64,000 nucleotides of DNA from assembly GCF_003063355.1 (NCBI RefSeq), contig NZ_NESH01000005.1, positions 62,001-126,000 on the forward strand, in the 5' to 3' direction. Under the pieces are notes generated by a model that saw nothing but the letters and a program-made list of their open reading frames with translations, made no database searches and was not told where the DNA came from. Shown in pieces: positions 61,904 to 64,000 of the stretch. Source of the stretch: Limnohabitans sp. Bal53. Lineage in GTDB: Bacteria; Pseudomonadota; Gammaproteobacteria; Burkholderiales; Burkholderiaceae_C. Each line of letters opens with the position of its first letter. The stretch's first letter is position 1. The translations under genes and the position numbers were made by a program.

Positions 61904-62839
61904 TCAGGCGGCTTTGGGCCAGTGCATGCCAAAGCGCTGGGCCAGGTGGCTTTCGGCTTCTTCGAGCATGAAGTAGCGAAACGCCTCGGCCGCAGGCGAG
62001 AGCATTTTGGATTGGGTGTGCACCACGTTCCATGAGCGCACCACGGGCGCGCCTTCCACATCGAGCATGCGAATCAGGTTGTGCTCGAGCTCCAGGCCAA
62101 TGGTGTGCAGCGACAAAAAGCCCAGGCCCAGCCCCGCCATCACGGCCTGCTTGATGATCTCATTGCTGTGCAGCTGGATCTTCATGCGTGGCTCGACGTG
62201 TGTGTCTTCAAAGAACTTTTCCATGGCGGCGCGGGTGCCCGCGCCTTTTTCGCGCACGATGAAGTCATAGGGTCGCAGGTCTTCTACCCGCAGGTGATCG
62301 CGCTGGGCCAGTGGGTGGTCAACGGCCGAGACAAACACATGCGGGTGCGCCGCAAAAGGCTCGGCGCGGGTCTGCAGCTCTTTGGGGGGGCGGCCCATCA
62401 CGGCGATGTCGACCTCGCTGTTTTGCAGCATGCTGACAAGTTGGTCGCGGTTGCCGATCGAGATCTGGATGTCCACGCCGGGGTGCAAGATCCGAAACTC
62501 GGCCAGCAAGCGCATCAGGAAATACTTGGCCGTGCTGACAAAGCCAATCGTCAGTACCCCGGTTTCGGCCCGCTGCAAACGGGCCGCGGCGTCTTCGGCG
62601 TCTTTCACCGTGGCCAAGATTTTGCGGGCATAAACCAGCATGTACTCGCCCGTGGTGGTCAGGCTCACTTGTTTGCCTTTGCGGTCAAACAGGGGCATGC
62701 CCACATGGCCTTCGAGCTCCTTGACTTGCATGGTCACGGCAGGCGGGGTCAGGTGCAGGTTTTCAGCAGCACGCACAAAGCTCAGGTGACGGGCCACCTC
62801 GTTGAACACGCGAAGTTGGCGGAAGGTGGCGTTTTTCAT
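61904..62839 (-). CDS. LysR-family regulator (CbbR-like)
   Basis: LysR-type regulator of 311 residues with the CbbR-like HTH MKNATFRQLRVFNEVARHLSFVRAAENLHL and PPAVTMQVKELE. The effector domain has VLTIGFVSTAKYFLMRLLAEF. CbbR proteins activate Calvin-cycle operons, and a second similar gene follows upstream with cbbL beyond it. Which of the two serves cbbL is unknown. It is convergent with the broken genes after sqr and ends only a few bases from them. Confidence 0.85.
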   Translation of the reverse strand: MKNATFRQLRVFNEVARHLSFVRAAENLHLTPPAVTMQVKELEGHVGMPLFDRKGKQVSLTTTGEYMLVYARKILATVKDAEDAAARLQRAETGVLTIGFVSTAKYFLMRLLAEFRILHPGVDIQISIGNRDQLVSMLQNSEVDIAVMGRPPKELQTRAEPFAAHPHVFVSAVDHPLAQRDHLRVEDLRPYDFIVREKGAGTRAAMEKFFEDTHVEPRMKIQLHSNEIIKQAVMAGLGLGFLSLHTIGLELEHNLIRMLDVEGAPVVRSWNVVHTQSKMLSPAAEAFRYFMLEEAESHLAQRFGMHWPKAA

Positions 62840-62879
62840 CGGGCAGGTCCTGGATCAAGCGGGGCCGGGTAAGTGCAAA

Positions 62880-63776
62880 TTATGGACGGTGCTCAAACAA
62901 CCAGGCCTTGAAGGCCAAAGCCGCTGGCGACTGCCTCTTGCCCCGGGGGTAGACCAGGTGCCAGCGCCGGATGAGCGGAAAGCCCATGACGTCGAGCTGA
63001 ACCAGTTCGCCCAAAGCCAATTCGGCGTCGAGTGTGGAGGCCGACAGCACGGCCAGTCCCAGGCCGCCAGAGACGGTTTTTTTGATCGCCTCGTTGCTGC
63101 CCAGCTCTAACCGGTTGATGGGCGTGACGCCGTGTTCACTGAAAAACCGCTCCATGGTCAAGCGCGTGCCCGAACCGGGCTCGCGCATGATGAAAGGCTC
63201 GTGGCGCAGCCGCTCCGGGCGGATGCGGCGTTTGCCCGCCAGCGCGTGGGTGGGCGGTGCCACCATGACCAAGGGGTTGTCGGCAAAGGCTTCACAAAAC
63301 ACATCCATGTGCTCAGGTGGCTGGCCCATGATGTAGAGGTCGTCTTGGTTTTGCGACAGACGTTGCAGCAGGTTTTCGCGGTTGCCCACCACCATGGCCA
63401 CGTCGATGCCGGGGTGCGCTGCGCAAAAGCCTCCCAGCAGTTTGGGCACGGTGTACTTCACTGTGGTGAGGATGGCAATTTTCAGGCTGCCGCGCTCCAC
63501 GCCCTGCAACGCGGCCAGGTCATCGCTGAGCAGGTCCATGCGCCGTGCGATGTCCTGGCAGGCCTCGGCCAAGATCTTGCCTGCGGCCGTCAAAAAAATC
63601 TTTTTGCCCAGTTGCTCAAACAAGGGCTGCCCCACGGTTTCAGCCAGTTGCTTGACCTGCAGCGACAAGGTCGGGGGCGAGAGGTGCAAAGCCTCGGCGG
63701 CGCGGGCAAAGCTGTTGTGTTCGGCCACGGCCTGAAAAATTCGCAGCTGGTGCAAGGTGGCATGTCTCAGGTTCAT
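62880..63776 (-). CDS. cbbR: LysR-family regulator CbbR
   Basis: LysR-type regulator of 298 residues, divergent from the RuBisCO gene cbbL, the classical position of CbbR. The HTH reads MNLRHATLHQLRIFQAVAEHNSFARAAEAL, then SPPTLSLQVKQLAETVG. The effector domain is complete and would sense metabolites such as RuBP or PEP. It shares overall design with the neighbour at 61904 (about 40 residues of clear local identity in the HTH region), so the two are paralogues of moderate divergence. Confidence 0.87.
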   Translation of the reverse strand: MNLRHATLHQLRIFQAVAEHNSFARAAEALHLSPPTLSLQVKQLAETVGQPLFEQLGKKIFLTAAGKILAEACQDIARRMDLLSDDLAALQGVERGSLKIAILTTVKYTVPKLLGGFCAAHPGIDVAMVVGNRENLLQRLSQNQDDLYIMGQPPEHMDVFCEAFADNPLVMVAPPTHALAGKRRIRPERLRHEPFIMREPGSGTRLTMERFFSEHGVTPINRLELGSNEAIKKTVSGGLGLAVLSASTLDAELALGELVQLDVMGFPLIRRWHLVYPRGKRQSPAALAFKAWLFEHRP

Positions 63777-63947
63777 TGTTTTATTAAAGTAAATGATGAT
63801 GATCTAAACATTTTACTTTTACTTATTGTCAGTCTGTCTAAAAATTCGCATCAGTTCAGAGCACCACGGTCCCTTTTGCCCCAAGCAAAGCCTCGGTCAC
63901 TTTGGGCCAATCAGCCAGACATTCAACTTTCATCAGGAGCACAACGC
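63777..63947. promoter_or_regulatory. cbbR-cbbL divergent control region
   Basis: A 171-base AT-rich region. It contains the inverted repeat AAAGTAAA-N18-TTTACTTT (63786-63793 and 63812-63819), next to the cbbR start, and a repeated TTTTAC at 63811. Such sites match the A/T-rich, T-N11-A style of CbbR operators. An AGGAG site at 63935 serves cbbL. Confidence 0.6.
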
Positions 63948-64000
63948 ATGGCCACCAAAACCTACAACGCCGGTGTCAAGGAATACCGCAGCACTTACTG
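63948..64000 (+). CDS. cbbL: RuBisCO large subunit, form I (partial)
   Basis: Only the first 17 codons are in the window: MATKTYNAGVKEYRSTY. This beginning is that of the form IA (green-like) ribulose-bisphosphate carboxylase large subunit, which usually reads MAVKTY-AGVKEYRQTYW. It would fix CO2 in the Calvin cycle, here driven by sulfide oxidation encoded to the left. The gene continues beyond the right edge. Confidence 0.85.
   Translation, partial: MATKTYNAGVKEYRSTY

Overview
The window is about 64 kb of GC-rich, gene-dense bacterial chromosome. Gene content points to a freshwater-type betaproteobacterium of the Burkholderiales, most likely Comamonadaceae (relatives of Limnohabitans, Hydrogenophaga or Rhodoferax). 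The reasons are Bug/TctC-type binding proteins, IorA and IorB as separate genes, many LysR regulators, flavocytochrome c plus SQR next to a form I RuBisCO gene, and a (G)GGATCTGACCCC-type intergenic repeat. The family assignment is inference. I see no rRNA, tRNA, CRISPR array, prophage or insertion sequence.

Layout. 1-4.4 kb: a truncated acyltransferase, lrgAB, a CcdB-type toxin-antitoxin pair, an SDR oxidoreductase and an AraC regulator. 4.4-12.7 kb: a probable 8-oxoguanine deaminase, then a LysR-controlled glyoxylate operon (gcl-hyi-glxR-ttuD) and a Crp/Fnr regulator followed by a 37-bp palindromic repeat array. 12.9-18.0 kb: indolepyruvate oxidoreductase iorAB with a divergent LysR gene and a thioredoxin-like gene. 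18.1-24.2 kb: higBA, a small oxidoreductase-like protein, and the purine genes guaD, xdhB and xdhA.

24.5-37 kb: an accessory catabolic region. It holds two large paralogous cytoplasmic sulfatases, a TauE/SafE exporter, a D-aminoacylase-family amidohydrolase, a TctC binding protein, a GMC oxidoreductase and a two-subunit ThDP enzyme resembling sulfopyruvate/phosphonopyruvate decarboxylase, with a Crp/Fnr regulator upstream. I cannot match it to a described pathway, and it is the best candidate here for an undescribed system. 37.4-47.2 kb: a LysR gene, a BMP-type nucleoside ABC transporter, a BenE-family permease, an adenine/adenosine deaminase and an AlbA_2 ATP-binding protein. 47.3-53.8 kb: a metallophosphoesterase, a homoserine dehydrogenase preceded by a threonine-rich leader peptide, a second orphan BMP protein with a structured leader, dcd, a HIT protein and an acetyl-CoA hydrolase/transferase.

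54-64 kb: a sulfur-oxidation and carbon-fixation region. It contains an ArsR regulator, a periplasmic DsrE protein, a cytochrome c, flavocytochrome c sulfide dehydrogenase, a YeeE/YedE sulfur transporter, a SoxW-like thioredoxin, an FNR-like regulator, a periplasmic rhodanese, SQR, a decayed second sqr, two CbbR-like LysR genes and the first codons of cbbL. These genes would oxidise sulfide in the periplasm and at the membrane, feed electrons to the respiratory chain, and support the Calvin cycle.

Two themes recur. Purine salvage and degradation (8-oxoguanine deaminase, GuaD, XdhAB, adenine deaminase, nucleoside uptake) could feed the glyoxylate branch. TTGAT-N4-GTCAA boxes of FNR type occur upstream of one Crp/Fnr gene and on both sides of the rhodanese/sqr intergenic region.
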